From JBCDBD01 sp039184335 (GTDB taxonomy: Bacteria; Bacteroidota; Bacteroidia; Flavobacteriales; Flavobacteriaceae), in the NCBI GenBank assembly GCA_039184335.1, contig JBCDBD010000011.1, positions 11,948 to 75,947 on the forward strand: a stretch of DNA of 64,000 bases. The letters run 5' to 3'. This document shows positions 33,960 to 42,499 of this stretch, in pieces. Positions within the stretch are counted from its first letter, which is position 1. Each line of letters begins with the position of its first letter. The position numbers were made by a program, and so were the translations under genes. Under the pieces are notes generated by a model. The model searched no databases. It was not told the DNA's origin and saw nothing but the letters and a program-made list of their open reading frames with translations.

Positions 33960-33979
33960 AAACACATATTGTTGTGTTT
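33960..33979. repeat. Inverted repeat AAACACA/TGTGTTT
   Basis: Seven-base arms at 33960-33966 and 33973-33979 flank a 6-base spacer. There is no T tract on either side. It lies between the divergent protease operon and the DUF6913 promoter; possible operator. Confidence 0.35.
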
Positions 33980-34016
33980 ATAACAAAAAGTTTAATTTTT
34001 AAACAACCGCCTTAGG

Positions 34017-34055
34017 TATATTTGTAAGTGGATGTTGGGATAATAAGTACATTTG
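34017..34055 (+). promoter_or_regulatory. Two tandem -7 promoter elements for DUF6913-dapA
   Basis: TATATTTG (34017-34024) and TACATTTG (34048-34055) both match TAnnTTTG and lie 49 and 18 bases before ATG 34074, so one or both could start this operon. Clear -33 elements were not found. Confidence 0.45.
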
Positions 34056-34073
34056 CAGAAATGTATTTGTGTG

Positions 34074-34607
34074 ATGTTTTTAAAAGGACTCCAAGAAAAA
34101 TTTAAGGTCAAGGCTGGCCAAAAGCATTTGAGGGAGGAACTTGAAAAACCTATTTTATCCACCAGGCATAGTAAAGGTATTTCAGCGATTGGTTGCATTG
34201 TTGATATTGATAATTTTTCAAACGCTGAGGCTTTTTACGAATTGATCGATGATTTCAAATTGCGCCCCAATGCAGTCAAGATTATCGGATACAAGCGTGA
34301 CTTTGATAAGAATTCACCTTATGCCATCCAAATTTTTTCAGATAGGGATTTAGGATGGAAAGGAACTATCGAAAATGGTTATGTACTGGAATTTTTGGGT
34401 AGGGAGTACGATATGTTGATCAATTATTATGAAGATGACAATCTTATGATGAAGTTATTGTCAGTAAAGACCCCTGCTCGTTTGAAGGTAGGATTTGGAA
34501 CGGTGGATACCAAAATCAATGATTTGATCTTGCACACTCCGTTGAACGATTTTTTGGTTTTTAAAAAAGAACTAGGCAAATATTTAAAAGTACTTAAGGA
34601 GATTTAA
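34074..34607 (+). CDS. DUF6913 family protein
   Basis: From ATG 34074 (MFLKGLQEKFKVKAG) the protein has 177 residues. It contains KHLREELEKPILSTRHSKGI near the N-terminus, an alpha/beta core (SAIGCIVDIDNFSNAEAFYE, AVKIIGYKRDFDK), and a C-terminal half with DMLINYYEDDNLMMKLLSVK. This small family is restricted to Flavobacteriia relatives and usually lies beside dapA, as here (2 bases before it). Function unknown. No signal peptide or membrane helix. Confidence 0.8.
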   Translation: MFLKGLQEKFKVKAGQKHLREELEKPILSTRHSKGISAIGCIVDIDNFSNAEAFYELIDDFKLRPNAVKIIGYKRDFDKNSPYAIQIFSDRDLGWKGTIENGYVLEFLGREYDMLINYYEDDNLMMKLLSVKTPARLKVGFGTVDTKINDLILHTPLNDFLVFKKELGKYLKVLKEI

Positions 34608-34609
34608 TT

Positions 34610-35500
34610 ATGGAGCAATTGGTCGGAACAGGTGTCGCATTGGTCACTCCATTCAAAAAAGACTTTACCGTTGATGTTACTGCCTTACAGCATATAGTGG
34701 AACACTGCATTGCAGGTGGGGTTGACTATTTGGTGGTATTGGGTACAACGGCAGAATCTGCAACCCTTTCCAGAGCGGAGAGACAATTGGTCATCGATGT
34801 CGTTTCAAACTGTAACGCTGGTCGTTTGCCCTTGGTCGTCGGAGTGGGTGGCAATAACACATCTGCGGTCTGTCAAGAACTGAATACGCTAGATTTGAAT
34901 GATTTTGATGCTGTTCTATCTGTATCTCCTTACTACAACAAGCCTACACAAGAAGGCATCTATCAACATTTCAAAGCTATTGCCCAAGCGTCACCTATTC
35001 CCATAATCCTATACAACGTGCCGTCAAGAACAGGTCGAAACATGGAACCAGAGACGACGCTACGACTGGCTCATGATATGGGAAACATTACGGCCATAAA
35101 GGAAGCTTCAGCTGATATGGTACAGGTCAACAAGATCATAAAGCAGAAACCTGCAGATTTCTTGGTGCTTTCTGGCGATGATTTTACAGCACTTCCAACA
35201 GTTTTGGCAGGGGGGTCTGGAGTCATCTCGGTTTTGGGCCAAGGCCTGCCCTATGAGTTTTCAAAAATGATACGTTTGGCTTTGGAAGGTAACAGTGACA
35301 GTGCCTACCACATACACCATGCGTTGCTCAATGGAATGCAATTGATTTTCGAAGAAGGCAACCCGGCTGGTATAAAATCCATTTTTGAGGTTTTAGGACT
35401 GTCTTCAGCCTTGGTGCGCTTGCCTCTCGTGGAGGCTTCTCCGCATCTCAAAACAAAAATCAGGACATATTTGAAAGCGGGGGCATTGATTGATGCTTGA
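34610..35500 (+). CDS. dapA: 4-hydroxy-tetrahydrodipicolinate synthase
   Basis: DapA condenses pyruvate with aspartate semialdehyde, the first committed step to lysine and diaminopimelate. The 296-residue protein shows GTGVALVTPFKKD, LVVLGTTAESATLS, SVSPYYNKPTQEGIYQHFKA with the catalytic Tyr, LYNVPSRTGRNM, and the Schiff-base Lys in ITAIKEASAD. LSGDDFTALP and GGSGVISV complete the barrel. ATG 34610 follows the DUF6913 stop by 2 bases. Confidence 0.98.
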   Translation: MEQLVGTGVALVTPFKKDFTVDVTALQHIVEHCIAGGVDYLVVLGTTAESATLSRAERQLVIDVVSNCNAGRLPLVVGVGGNNTSAVCQELNTLDLNDFDAVLSVSPYYNKPTQEGIYQHFKAIAQASPIPIILYNVPSRTGRNMEPETTLRLAHDMGNITAIKEASADMVQVNKIIKQKPADFLVLSGDDFTALPTVLAGGSGVISVLGQGLPYEFSKMIRLALEGNSDSAYHIHHALLNGMQLIFEEGNPAGIKSIFEVLGLSSALVRLPLVEASPHLKTKIRTYLKAGALIDA

Positions 35501-35595
35501 TCTTTCGTTAAATCTAAGCCAAAACTGCTTTTTCATTTGAATTGTAACGCTATTTTTAGCGGGGCTTACTATTTTTTAAATCCATTGATTATTAG

Positions 35596-35603
35596 TAATT
35601 TTG
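35596..35603 (+). promoter_or_regulatory. -7 promoter element for bamD
   Basis: TAATTTTG matches TAnnTTTG and lies 17 bases before ATG 35621. The upstream region has only a poor -33 (T-rich). It would separate bamD-rpoZ-coaBC from dapA transcription. Confidence 0.45.
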
Positions 35604-35620
35604 CAAAATATTTTTTTCAG

Positions 35621-36430
35621 ATGAAATCGATTTTTGGCTTACTTTCTGCTTTTTTTCTAATCGCATCTTGTAGTCCGTATCAAAAGGCATTGAAAAGTGA
35701 GGATACCAAGGTAAAATATGATCTGGCAGAAAAACTCTATAACGAAGGTGATTACAATAGGGCAAAAAGACTATTTGAGCAGATTGCACCCAAATATGTT
35801 GGCAAGCCCCAAGGTGAACGGGTAATGTTCTTTTTTGCGGACACCTATTTTAAGACAGGGGACTATTATCTGTCAGGATATCAGTTTGAGCGTTTCTTGA
35901 AATCATATCCCAAGAGTGATAAGTTGCAAGAGGCAGCTTTCTTGGGGGCCAAAAGCTACTATGAACTTTCTCCAAAATATTCTTTGGACCAGACAGATAC
36001 CGATAAGGCCTTGAGTAAATTGCAAACCTTTATCAATACCTATCCCGATTCAGAATATTTTGCCGAGGCGAACACAATGGCTCAAGAACTGACCGCGAAG
36101 AAGGAAAAAAAGCAGATAGAGATTGCAAAGCAATTTGACAAGTTGGGAGAGTTCAATTACCCGATTTTGGTATCTGCGATTACGGCATTGGATAACTTCA
36201 TTTCTGACAATCCAGGTTCAGTGTATCGGGAAGATGCCTTTTTTTACAGGGTAAAAGCCTCAACCAATTTGGCATTGAACAGTACCGATATCAAGAAGAA
36301 AGAACGATTGGATGAAGCAATGGTAGCTTACAACGCGTTGAAAAAATCGTATCCCGATACGAAATATGCCAAAAAATCTGAAGAATTGTACGAAAAAATT
36401 GAGAGGGAACTGCAACGGTTTTCCAAGTAA
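35621..36430 (+). CDS. bamD: Outer membrane protein assembly lipoprotein BamD
   Basis: From ATG 35621 the protein has 269 residues; a longer frame from 35537 would cross the promoter. The lipoprotein signal ends LIASCSPYQ with lipidated Cys17. Tetratricopeptide-like repeats follow: LYNEGDYNRAKRLFEQIA, YYLSGYQFERFLKSYPKSDK, DKALSKLQTFINTYPDSEYF and AMVAYNALKKSYPDTKYA. BamD partners BamA in inserting beta-barrels into the outer membrane. It is followed by rpoZ and coaBC in the usual flavobacterial order. Confidence 0.95.
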   Translation: MKSIFGLLSAFFLIASCSPYQKALKSEDTKVKYDLAEKLYNEGDYNRAKRLFEQIAPKYVGKPQGERVMFFFADTYFKTGDYYLSGYQFERFLKSYPKSDKLQEAAFLGAKSYYELSPKYSLDQTDTDKALSKLQTFINTYPDSEYFAEANTMAQELTAKKEKKQIEIAKQFDKLGEFNYPILVSAITALDNFISDNPGSVYREDAFFYRVKASTNLALNSTDIKKKERLDEAMVAYNALKKSYPDTKYAKKSEELYEKIERELQRFSK

Positions 36431-36448
36431 ACCCATATATTTAATTTG

Positions 36449-36778
36449 ATGAACGATTTGAAAAATACCAAAGCCCCAGTTTCTACGGTGACCCATAATA
36501 GAAACGAGTTTGACGAGAAAACAGATAATATCTATGAAGCAATTTCCATTGCTGCCAAAAGAGCAATACAGATCAATTCAGAGATAAAAAAGGAACTTCT
36601 CGAAAAATTGGAGGAATTTGCCACCTACAGCGACAGCCTAGAAGAGGTGTTTGAGAACAAGGAGCAAATCGAGGTTTCCAAATTTTACGAAAAGTTGCCA
36701 AAGCCCCACGCATTGGCGGTGAGGGAATGGCTTGAAGACAAAATATACTACAGAAATACAGAGAAAGACGAAGCATAA
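36449..36778 (+). CDS. rpoZ: DNA-directed RNA polymerase omega subunit
   Basis: The 109-residue protein from ATG 36449 has the omega/Rpb6 core FDEKTDNIYEAISIAAKRA and INSEIKKELLEKLEEFATYS. The C-terminal tail ALAVREWLEDKIYYRN is typical of the Bacteroidota form. It stabilises the beta' subunit. Its stop is immediately followed by coaBC's ATG. Confidence 0.93.
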   Translation: MNDLKNTKAPVSTVTHNRNEFDEKTDNIYEAISIAAKRAIQINSEIKKELLEKLEEFATYSDSLEEVFENKEQIEVSKFYEKLPKPHALAVREWLEDKIYYRNTEKDEA

Positions 36779-37984
36779 ATGTTGGGCGGTAAGAATATCC
36801 TTTTAGGAGTAACTGGAGGAATTGCCGCCTATAAAATCACCTTTCTCACACGACTGTTGATAAAAGCGGGTGCACGTGTCAAAATTATAATGACACCGAG
36901 TGCCCGCTCTTTTGTTTCCCCTTTGACCCTTGCCACGCTTTCTAAAAACCCGGTACTGCTAGATTTTATCAACGAAGAAGATGGCAGTATTTCATGGAAC
37001 AACCATGTAGCACTCGGTCTTTGGGCCGATATGATGCTTGTGGCGCCAGCGACAGCGAATACATTGTCAAAAATGGCGCAAGGTATTTGTGATAACCTTT
37101 TGCTTGCCACATATTTATCAGCGAAATGCCCGGTGTTTTATGCCCCGGCCATGGATTTGGATATGTATCGGCATCCGACCACAAAAATGACATTTGAAAA
37201 ACTTGATGGCTTTGGCAATATCAAGATACCCGTAGAAACAGGGGAACTGGCAAGTGGGTTGCATGGGGAAGGACGTATGGCAGAACCAGCGACAATAATA
37301 GAGTTTGTTAAGAATGAACTGCGAAAACAGTTGCCCTTGTCAAAGAAGAAAGTATTGATTACGGCAGGCCCTACACGCGAAGCATTAGATCCTGTTCGTT
37401 TTTTAGGGAATCGTTCGACAGGTACCATGGGGTATGAACTGGCCAAGCATGCCGCAAATTTAGGAGCCGACGTCACTTTGGTTTCAGGCCCGACCAATCT
37501 AACGATCGAGCATCAAGACATCAACCTGATTCGTGTAGAGTCAGCTGAAGAAATGTATCAGGCCGTTCAGGGGGAGTTTGGTGGAATGGACATCGCAATA
37601 GCGGCGGCGGCAGTTGCCGATTACCGACCCGAAACCGTTTCCCAACACAAAATAAAGAAAAGTGATACGGCACTGCATATCAAGCTGGTGCGTAACAAAG
37701 ATATTTTGCAGTCAATGGGCGAACGCAAGAAACATCAGTTTTTGGTAGGTTTTGCTTTGGAAACAGAGAACGAACTTGAAAACGCAAAGGGAAAGTTACA
37801 GCGTAAAAATTTAGATGCCATCGTCTTGAACTCCTTGAACGATATAGGTGCCGGTTTTGGTGGTACGACCAATAAAATCACTTTCTTGGACAAGAATTTT
37901 AGTGCCAAGGCGTTTGAAGTAAAGACCAAGGCTGAAGTTGCTTCAGATATTTGGCATGAAATTATCCTTAGAATAGATGCGTAG
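36779..37984 (+). CDS. coaBC: Bifunctional phosphopantothenoylcysteine decarboxylase/synthetase
   Basis: The 401-residue enzyme makes 4'-phosphopantetheine in coenzyme A synthesis. The CoaC flavoprotein half has LLGVTGGIAAYKITFLTRLL, NHVALGLWADMMLVAPATAN and VFYAPAMDLDMYRHP. The CoaB half has VLITAGPTREALDPVRFLGN, MGYELAKHAA, AAAVADYRPET and NKITFLDKNF. It starts directly after rpoZ and overlaps DUF4835 by 8 bases. coaE lies about 6 kb downstream at 43452. Confidence 0.97.
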   Translation: MLGGKNILLGVTGGIAAYKITFLTRLLIKAGARVKIIMTPSARSFVSPLTLATLSKNPVLLDFINEEDGSISWNNHVALGLWADMMLVAPATANTLSKMAQGICDNLLLATYLSAKCPVFYAPAMDLDMYRHPTTKMTFEKLDGFGNIKIPVETGELASGLHGEGRMAEPATIIEFVKNELRKQLPLSKKKVLITAGPTREALDPVRFLGNRSTGTMGYELAKHAANLGADVTLVSGPTNLTIEHQDINLIRVESAEEMYQAVQGEFGGMDIAIAAAAVADYRPETVSQHKIKKSDTALHIKLVRNKDILQSMGERKKHQFLVGFALETENELENAKGKLQRKNLDAIVLNSLNDIGAGFGGTTNKITFLDKNFSAKAFEVKTKAEVASDIWHEIILRIDA

Positions 37985-38867
37985 CCTTTTTTTCTTAAGC
38001 TGTTTGCTTTTTGCCTCACTTTTTGCTTGTGCCCAAGAGTTGAATTGTACCGTCACCGTAAACTCTGATCAGGTAAACCAGACCAATCAGCAAATATTCA
38101 AGACCTTGGAACGGTCATTGAATGATTTTGTCAATAAGACCAAATGGACAAATCGGGTTTTTAAGGAAAGCGAACGGATAAATGCCCGTATGTTCATTAC
38201 GGTTACCCAATACGAGTCTGAACGTTTTGAGGCTTCCATCCAATTGCAATCTTCCAGACCGGTGTTCAATACTTCTTATGAAAGTCCGGTATTCAATTAT
38301 AAAGATGATGCCTTTAATTTCCAATACCAAGAATTTCAGCCTTTGGTGTACAACCCCAATTCATTTGATTCCAATCTAATAGCGGTGATTACGTACTACA
38401 TCTATATTATTTTAGGTCTAGACGCAGACACCTTTTCACTACAGGGGGGTGATGATTTTTACCGTTTGGCACAGAATATCGTGACCCAGGCCCAGGGATT
38501 CAATGCTGCTGGTTGGGCGCAACAAACCGGAGAGCGTACCCGATTTGAACTGGTAGACAATCTTTTGTCCAACTCATTTCGTGAATATCGCATCGCCATG
38601 TACAATTACCATCGTAAGGGCCTGGATGTCTTGGGAGATAACAATAGTACAGGAAAACAGATTATTGCGGGTAGCCTTCGTCTGTTTGAGACCTTGATCA
38701 AAAGAAGGCCCAACGCTTTTTTGATCCAAACTTTTTTTGATGCCAAGTCTGAAGAAATCCAAAATATTTTCTCTGACGGTCCCAAGGTTGACATTGTTAA
38801 GTTGAAAGAGACCTTAAATCGTGTTGCCCCTTTCTATTCGAGCACTTGGAATGCAATAAATTACTAG
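37977..38867 (+). CDS. DUF4835 family secreted protein
   Basis: The 296-residue protein has a signal peptide (about 1-20, ASLFACAQELNC) and the DUF4835 body: VTVNSDQVNQTNQQIFKTLE, NDFVNKTKWTNRVFKE, SSRPVFNTSYESPVFNYKDD and SNLIAVITYYIYIILGLDAD. FYRLAQNIVTQAQGFNAAGW is near the middle. The family is almost confined to Bacteroidota and lies between coaBC and recN in many of them. Function unknown; probably periplasmic or outer membrane. Overlaps coaBC by 8 bases. Confidence 0.9.
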   Translation: MRSLFFLSCLLFASLFACAQELNCTVTVNSDQVNQTNQQIFKTLERSLNDFVNKTKWTNRVFKESERINARMFITVTQYESERFEASIQLQSSRPVFNTSYESPVFNYKDDAFNFQYQEFQPLVYNPNSFDSNLIAVITYYIYIILGLDADTFSLQGGDDFYRLAQNIVTQAQGFNAAGWAQQTGERTRFELVDNLLSNSFREYRIAMYNYHRKGLDVLGDNNSTGKQIIAGSLRLFETLIKRRPNAFLIQTFFDAKSEEIQNIFSDGPKVDIVKLKETLNRVAPFYSSTWNAINY

Positions 38868-38914
38868 CCTTTTTCTCTAAAGACATTTATCTTTACACCA
38901 AAAGATAGATACCA

Positions 38915-40567
38915 TTGCTCAAAAATCTCTCTATTAAAAATTACGCCCTCATTGCTGACGTCAACGTTTCTTTTTCATCTGGTTTTACGACCATTACTGG
39001 AGAAACCGGTGCTGGAAAATCAATTTTGTTGGGCGGACTTTCATTGGTTCTAGGTAAGCGGGCAGATTTATCCTCATTGAGGGACAAGACCCAAAAATGC
39101 ATTATTGAAGCGGAGTTCAAGATCGATCAATATGGTCTTGAGCCTTATTTTAAGGAATACGATCTGGATTTTGAGCGTGTGACCCTATTGCGAAGGGAGA
39201 TTTTGGCCAGTGGCAAGTCACGTGCATTTATCAATGATTCGCCCGTAACGTTGGATGTGCTCTCAGGTTTGGGGGAGCGGTTGGTTGACGTGCATTCGCA
39301 GTACCAAACGCTTCGTATGGCAGAAAACGAATTTCAGTTAAAAGTCATTGATGCCTTGGCCAATAACGCCCAATGCCTAGAACAATATGCGGGCCATTTA
39401 AAAGGGTACAATACAGCCGAAAAAGAATTGCAAGAACTTCTGGATTTTCAATTGAAGACCAACAAGGAGCACGATTACAACAGTTTTCTTTTAACAGAAC
39501 TGCAGTCATTTCCCCTAAAATCAGGTATTCAAGAGGCATTGGAAGAAGAGCATGCCCAACTCAGCAATGTAGAGACCATTATGCAATCATTAGCGCAGGG
39601 CCATCAGCTATTGCAAGATGAGCAGATAGGGGCGATCAACCAGTTGGCTGAGTTCAAAAGAGTATTTCAAAAGCTATCTGGTTTTGGTGAAAGGTACATG
39701 ACCTTGGGAAATCGTATGGAGGCTGTTTCTATTGAATTGGGCGATATCAGGGCCGAGGTAGAACTTCTCATAGAGCGTATGGAGTTAAATCCAGAACGTT
39801 ATGAAGAAGTGAACGCCCAGTTACAGCAGTTGTATGACCTACAGAAAAAACACGGTACAACTTCCGTCGATATGTTGATTGAAATCAAAAATCGGTTGGC
39901 CCATGACATTGCTGCTGTTGCGAACAGTGAATCAAAGATCAAGGAAAAACGGCAACAAGTCGATAAACACAAAGCAGAACTTGAACAATTGGCGATTCAA
40001 ATACGTGAAAAACGGAATACTGTGATCCCCAAGTTAAAACATTTGTTGCAAGAGCACCTCTCTTCATTGGGTATGCCCACAGCGACGTTCAAGATGGAAT
40101 TGCACCCGTCTTCTGGGTTCAAACCAAGTGGAAAGGATGATTTGGCTTTCTTGTTTGCTGCCAACAAAGGTTCAGACTATGGGGAATTGCGAAAAGTGGC
40201 CTCAGGGGGTGAACTTTCACGTATTATGCTGGCCATTAAATCAATCTTGGCGGGTTATGAACAATTGCCTACCCTGATGTTTGACGAGATCGATACTGGG
40301 GTTTCAGGGGAGATTTCCAATAAAATGGCCGAAATGATGCAACATATGAGTGCACATATGCAGGTTTTTTCAATTACCCACCTTCCCCAGGTAGCCTCAA
40401 AGGGCAACTACCAATTTAAAGTCTTCAAAGAAGAAAAAGAAGGTAACACCGTGACTCAAATGAAACAGCTCAACAGCGAAGAACGGTTGGTGGAATTGGC
40501 AGAAATGTTGGGAGGTAAGGCCATTACAGACTCTGCACTGGCCCACGCCAAACAATTATTGCAATAA
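38915..40567 (+). CDS. recN: DNA repair protein RecN
   Basis: RecN is an SMC-like ATPase of double-strand break repair. The 550 residues start LKNLSIKNYALIADVNVSF with a TTG codon at 38915; no in-frame ATG lies nearby. The Walker A motif is TGETGAGKSILLGGL; a long coiled coil (about 150-360) separates it from the signature ASGGELSRIMLAIKSIL and Walker B LPTLMFDEIDTGVSG. ITHLPQVAS ends the ATPase part. A TATCTTTA element about 20 bases upstream may be its promoter. Confidence 0.96.
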   Translation: MLKNLSIKNYALIADVNVSFSSGFTTITGETGAGKSILLGGLSLVLGKRADLSSLRDKTQKCIIEAEFKIDQYGLEPYFKEYDLDFERVTLLRREILASGKSRAFINDSPVTLDVLSGLGERLVDVHSQYQTLRMAENEFQLKVIDALANNAQCLEQYAGHLKGYNTAEKELQELLDFQLKTNKEHDYNSFLLTELQSFPLKSGIQEALEEEHAQLSNVETIMQSLAQGHQLLQDEQIGAINQLAEFKRVFQKLSGFGERYMTLGNRMEAVSIELGDIRAEVELLIERMELNPERYEEVNAQLQQLYDLQKKHGTTSVDMLIEIKNRLAHDIAAVANSESKIKEKRQQVDKHKAELEQLAIQIREKRNTVIPKLKHLLQEHLSSLGMPTATFKMELHPSSGFKPSGKDDLAFLFAANKGSDYGELRKVASGGELSRIMLAIKSILAGYEQLPTLMFDEIDTGVSGEISNKMAEMMQHMSAHMQVFSITHLPQVASKGNYQFKVFKEEKEGNTVTQMKQLNSEERLVELAEMLGGKAITDSALAHAKQLLQ

Positions 40568-40586
40568 CGGTATGCAACAAATTGGA

Positions 40587-40594
40587 TATCTTTG
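40587..40594 (+). promoter_or_regulatory. -7 promoter element for fabI
   Basis: TATCTTTG matches TAnnTTTG exactly, 30 bases before ATG 40625 and 20 bases after the recN stop. No consensus -33 at 19-21 bases. Confidence 0.5.
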
Positions 40595-40624
40595 CCAAAA
40601 AACCAACACTTAGATAAAAAATTT

Positions 40625-41437
40625 ATGGCTTACGATCTTTTAAAGGGTAAAAAGGGAATCATCTTTGGCGCATTGGATGAAAATTCAATTGCTTGGAAAA
40701 CAGCAGAAAAAGTACATGGCGAAGGCGGTGCTTTCGTATTGACCAATGCACCTATTGCGATGCGGATGGGGCAAATCAACCAACTGGCTGAGAAAACCGG
40801 TGCTGAAATTGTTCCTGCTGATGCAACCAGTGAAGAAGATTTGCAGAATTTGATATCGAAGTCCATGGAAATCTTAGGCGGAAAACTGGATTTTGTACTA
40901 CATTCCATCGGTATGTCGGTCAATGTACGAAAGGGTAGGGCCTACACGGATGAAAAGTACGATTTTACTACCAAGGGTTGGGATGTATCGGCCCTGTCTT
41001 TTCACAAAGTATTGCAGACCTTGTACAAAGCAGATGCCATGAATGAATGGGGCAGTATCGTTGCCTTGACCTATATGGCAGCCCAGCGTACGTTTCCTGA
41101 TTATAATGATATGGCTGATAATAAAGCTTATCTAGAGTCGGTGGCACGAAGTTTTGGCTATTTTTTTGGCAAAGAAAAGAAAGTTCGGGTGAATACTATT
41201 TCACAATCGCCAACACCAACAACTGCTGGCCAAGGTGTTAAAGGTTTTGATGGCTTTATCAGTTATGCAGAAAAAATGTCACCTTTGGGCAATGCCACTG
41301 CAGATGACTGTGCCAATTATACCGTAACACTCTTTTCTGACCTGACCAAAAAAGTGACCATGCAGAACCTTTTTCATGATGGGGGCTTTTCAAATACCGG
41401 CGTCAGCCAAGAAGTTATCGATGAATTTTCGAAGTAA
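40625..41437 (+). CDS. fabI: Enoyl-[acyl-carrier-protein] reductase (FabI, NADH)
   Basis: FabI reduces enoyl-ACP in the last step of fatty acid elongation and is the triclosan target. From ATG 40625 (MAYDLLKGKKGIIFGALDEN) the protein has 270 residues; an 11-codon upstream extension has no support. It shows NSIAWKTAEKVHGEG, DFVLHSIGMS, ALTYMAAQRTFPDYNDMADNK with the Tyr-x6-Lys catalytic pair, and SQSPTPTTAGQGVKGF. It is followed by a terminator and has its own promoter. Confidence 0.96.
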   Translation: MAYDLLKGKKGIIFGALDENSIAWKTAEKVHGEGGAFVLTNAPIAMRMGQINQLAEKTGAEIVPADATSEEDLQNLISKSMEILGGKLDFVLHSIGMSVNVRKGRAYTDEKYDFTTKGWDVSALSFHKVLQTLYKADAMNEWGSIVALTYMAAQRTFPDYNDMADNKAYLESVARSFGYFFGKEKKVRVNTISQSPTPTTAGQGVKGFDGFISYAEKMSPLGNATADDCANYTVTLFSDLTKKVTMQNLFHDGGFSNTGVSQEVIDEFSK

Positions 41438-41456
41438 TCCGTTCTATCCATATAAG

Positions 41457-41490
41457 AAGCCATCCATTAGGGGTGGCTTTTCTGTTTTTT
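41457..41490 (+). terminator. Intrinsic terminator of fabI abutting the next gene
   Basis: AAGCCATCC (41457-41465) pairs with GGGTGGCTT (41471-41479) with one G-T pair and a 5-base loop, followed by T-rich sequence to 41490. The next start codon, ATG 41492, follows directly. Confidence 0.75.
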
Positions 41491-41491
41491 G

Positions 41492-42499
41492 ATGAAGGTA
41501 TTTTTTTCCATAATCATTCCTGTGTTCAATCGACCAGATGAAATCAATGAACTGCTTGAAAGTATTTCAAGTCAGGACTTTGCGGGTGTTTTTGAGGTGG
41601 TAATCGTAGAAGATGGCTCTACAGACAGTAGTGAGCATATGGTGTCTGCCCATGCGGATCAACTCGATATAGCATATTATAAAAAGCAAAATACGGGACC
41701 GGGCGATTCGAGAAACTTTGGCATGAAAAAGGCCAAAGGCAATTATTTTATCATACTGGACTCAGATTGCCTTTTACCGAGGCATTACCTCTCTGAAGTT
41801 AATCGAGAATTGCAAAACGATTTTATTGATTGTTATGGCGGACCAGATACGGCACATGTTTCCTTTTCTGCTGTTCAGAAAGCTATCAATCACACAATGA
41901 CCTCATTTTTGACAACAGGTGGTATACGTGGGGGCAAAAAATCGGTAAATCAATTTCAACCCCGGAGTTTCAATATGGGAATTTCAAAAAATGCCTTTGG
42001 GGGCACAGGTGGTTTTGGTAAAATACATCCTGGTGAAGATCCCGACCTGACGTTTCGAATATGGAAGGCCGGTTATCGAACAAGGCTCTTTTCAAAAGCA
42101 TTTGTATACCATAAAAGACGGATGGATTGGGGCAGATTTTATGCCCAAGTAAAAAAATTTGGTAAGGTTCGTCCCATATTGAACAAATGGCATCCCAGCA
42201 CCAAAAAAATTACGTATTGGTTTCCCACGTTGTTCACGACCGGTTTTTTCGTTTCAATGGTATTGGGGGTTTTGGGATATACTTGGCCACTTTTGGTCTA
42301 TGCCCTCTACAGTACCATGATTATGGTAGATGCTTTGGTAAAGACCCGAAGTCTTTGGGTGTCCATAAACGCTGTTTTTGCAGCTTGGGTACAATTTTTT
42401 GGCTATGGATGGGGTTTTTTAATATCGAGCATGTTGATTAACTTTAGTGGAAAAGATCTAGAGCGGTTATTTCCAGAACTATTTTTTAAGAACAGGTGA
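41492..42499 (+). CDS. Family 2 glycosyltransferase, membrane-associated
   Basis: The 335-residue protein starts MKVFFSIIIPVFNRPDEI and has the GT2 nucleotide-binding and acceptor blocks VVIVEDGSTDSSEHM, NTGPGDSRNFGMKKAKG and FIILDSDCLLPRHYL (the D-x-D motif as DSDC). GGFGKIHPGEDPDLTFRIWK provides the ED acceptor motif. Two or three C-terminal hydrophobic helices follow at about 235-320. It transfers a sugar to an unknown lipid or polysaccharide acceptor at the inner membrane. The GTG of the next gene overlaps its stop by 4 bases. Confidence 0.9.
   Translation: MKVFFSIIIPVFNRPDEINELLESISSQDFAGVFEVVIVEDGSTDSSEHMVSAHADQLDIAYYKKQNTGPGDSRNFGMKKAKGNYFIILDSDCLLPRHYLSEVNRELQNDFIDCYGGPDTAHVSFSAVQKAINHTMTSFLTTGGIRGGKKSVNQFQPRSFNMGISKNAFGGTGGFGKIHPGEDPDLTFRIWKAGYRTRLFSKAFVYHKRRMDWGRFYAQVKKFGKVRPILNKWHPSTKKITYWFPTLFTTGFFVSMVLGVLGYTWPLLVYALYSTMIMVDALVKTRSLWVSINAVFAAWVQFFGYGWGFLISSMLINFSGKDLERLFPELFFKNR

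Larger units (their letters stand above)
33754..34073. other. 320-base divergent intergenic region between protease operon and DUF6913
   Basis: The region carries two inverted repeats (33895-33909 and 33960-33979) and two -7 elements for the rightward gene (34017-34024 and 34048-34055). No consensus -7 element was found for the leftward protease operon, and there is no protein gene. Confidence 0.6.
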
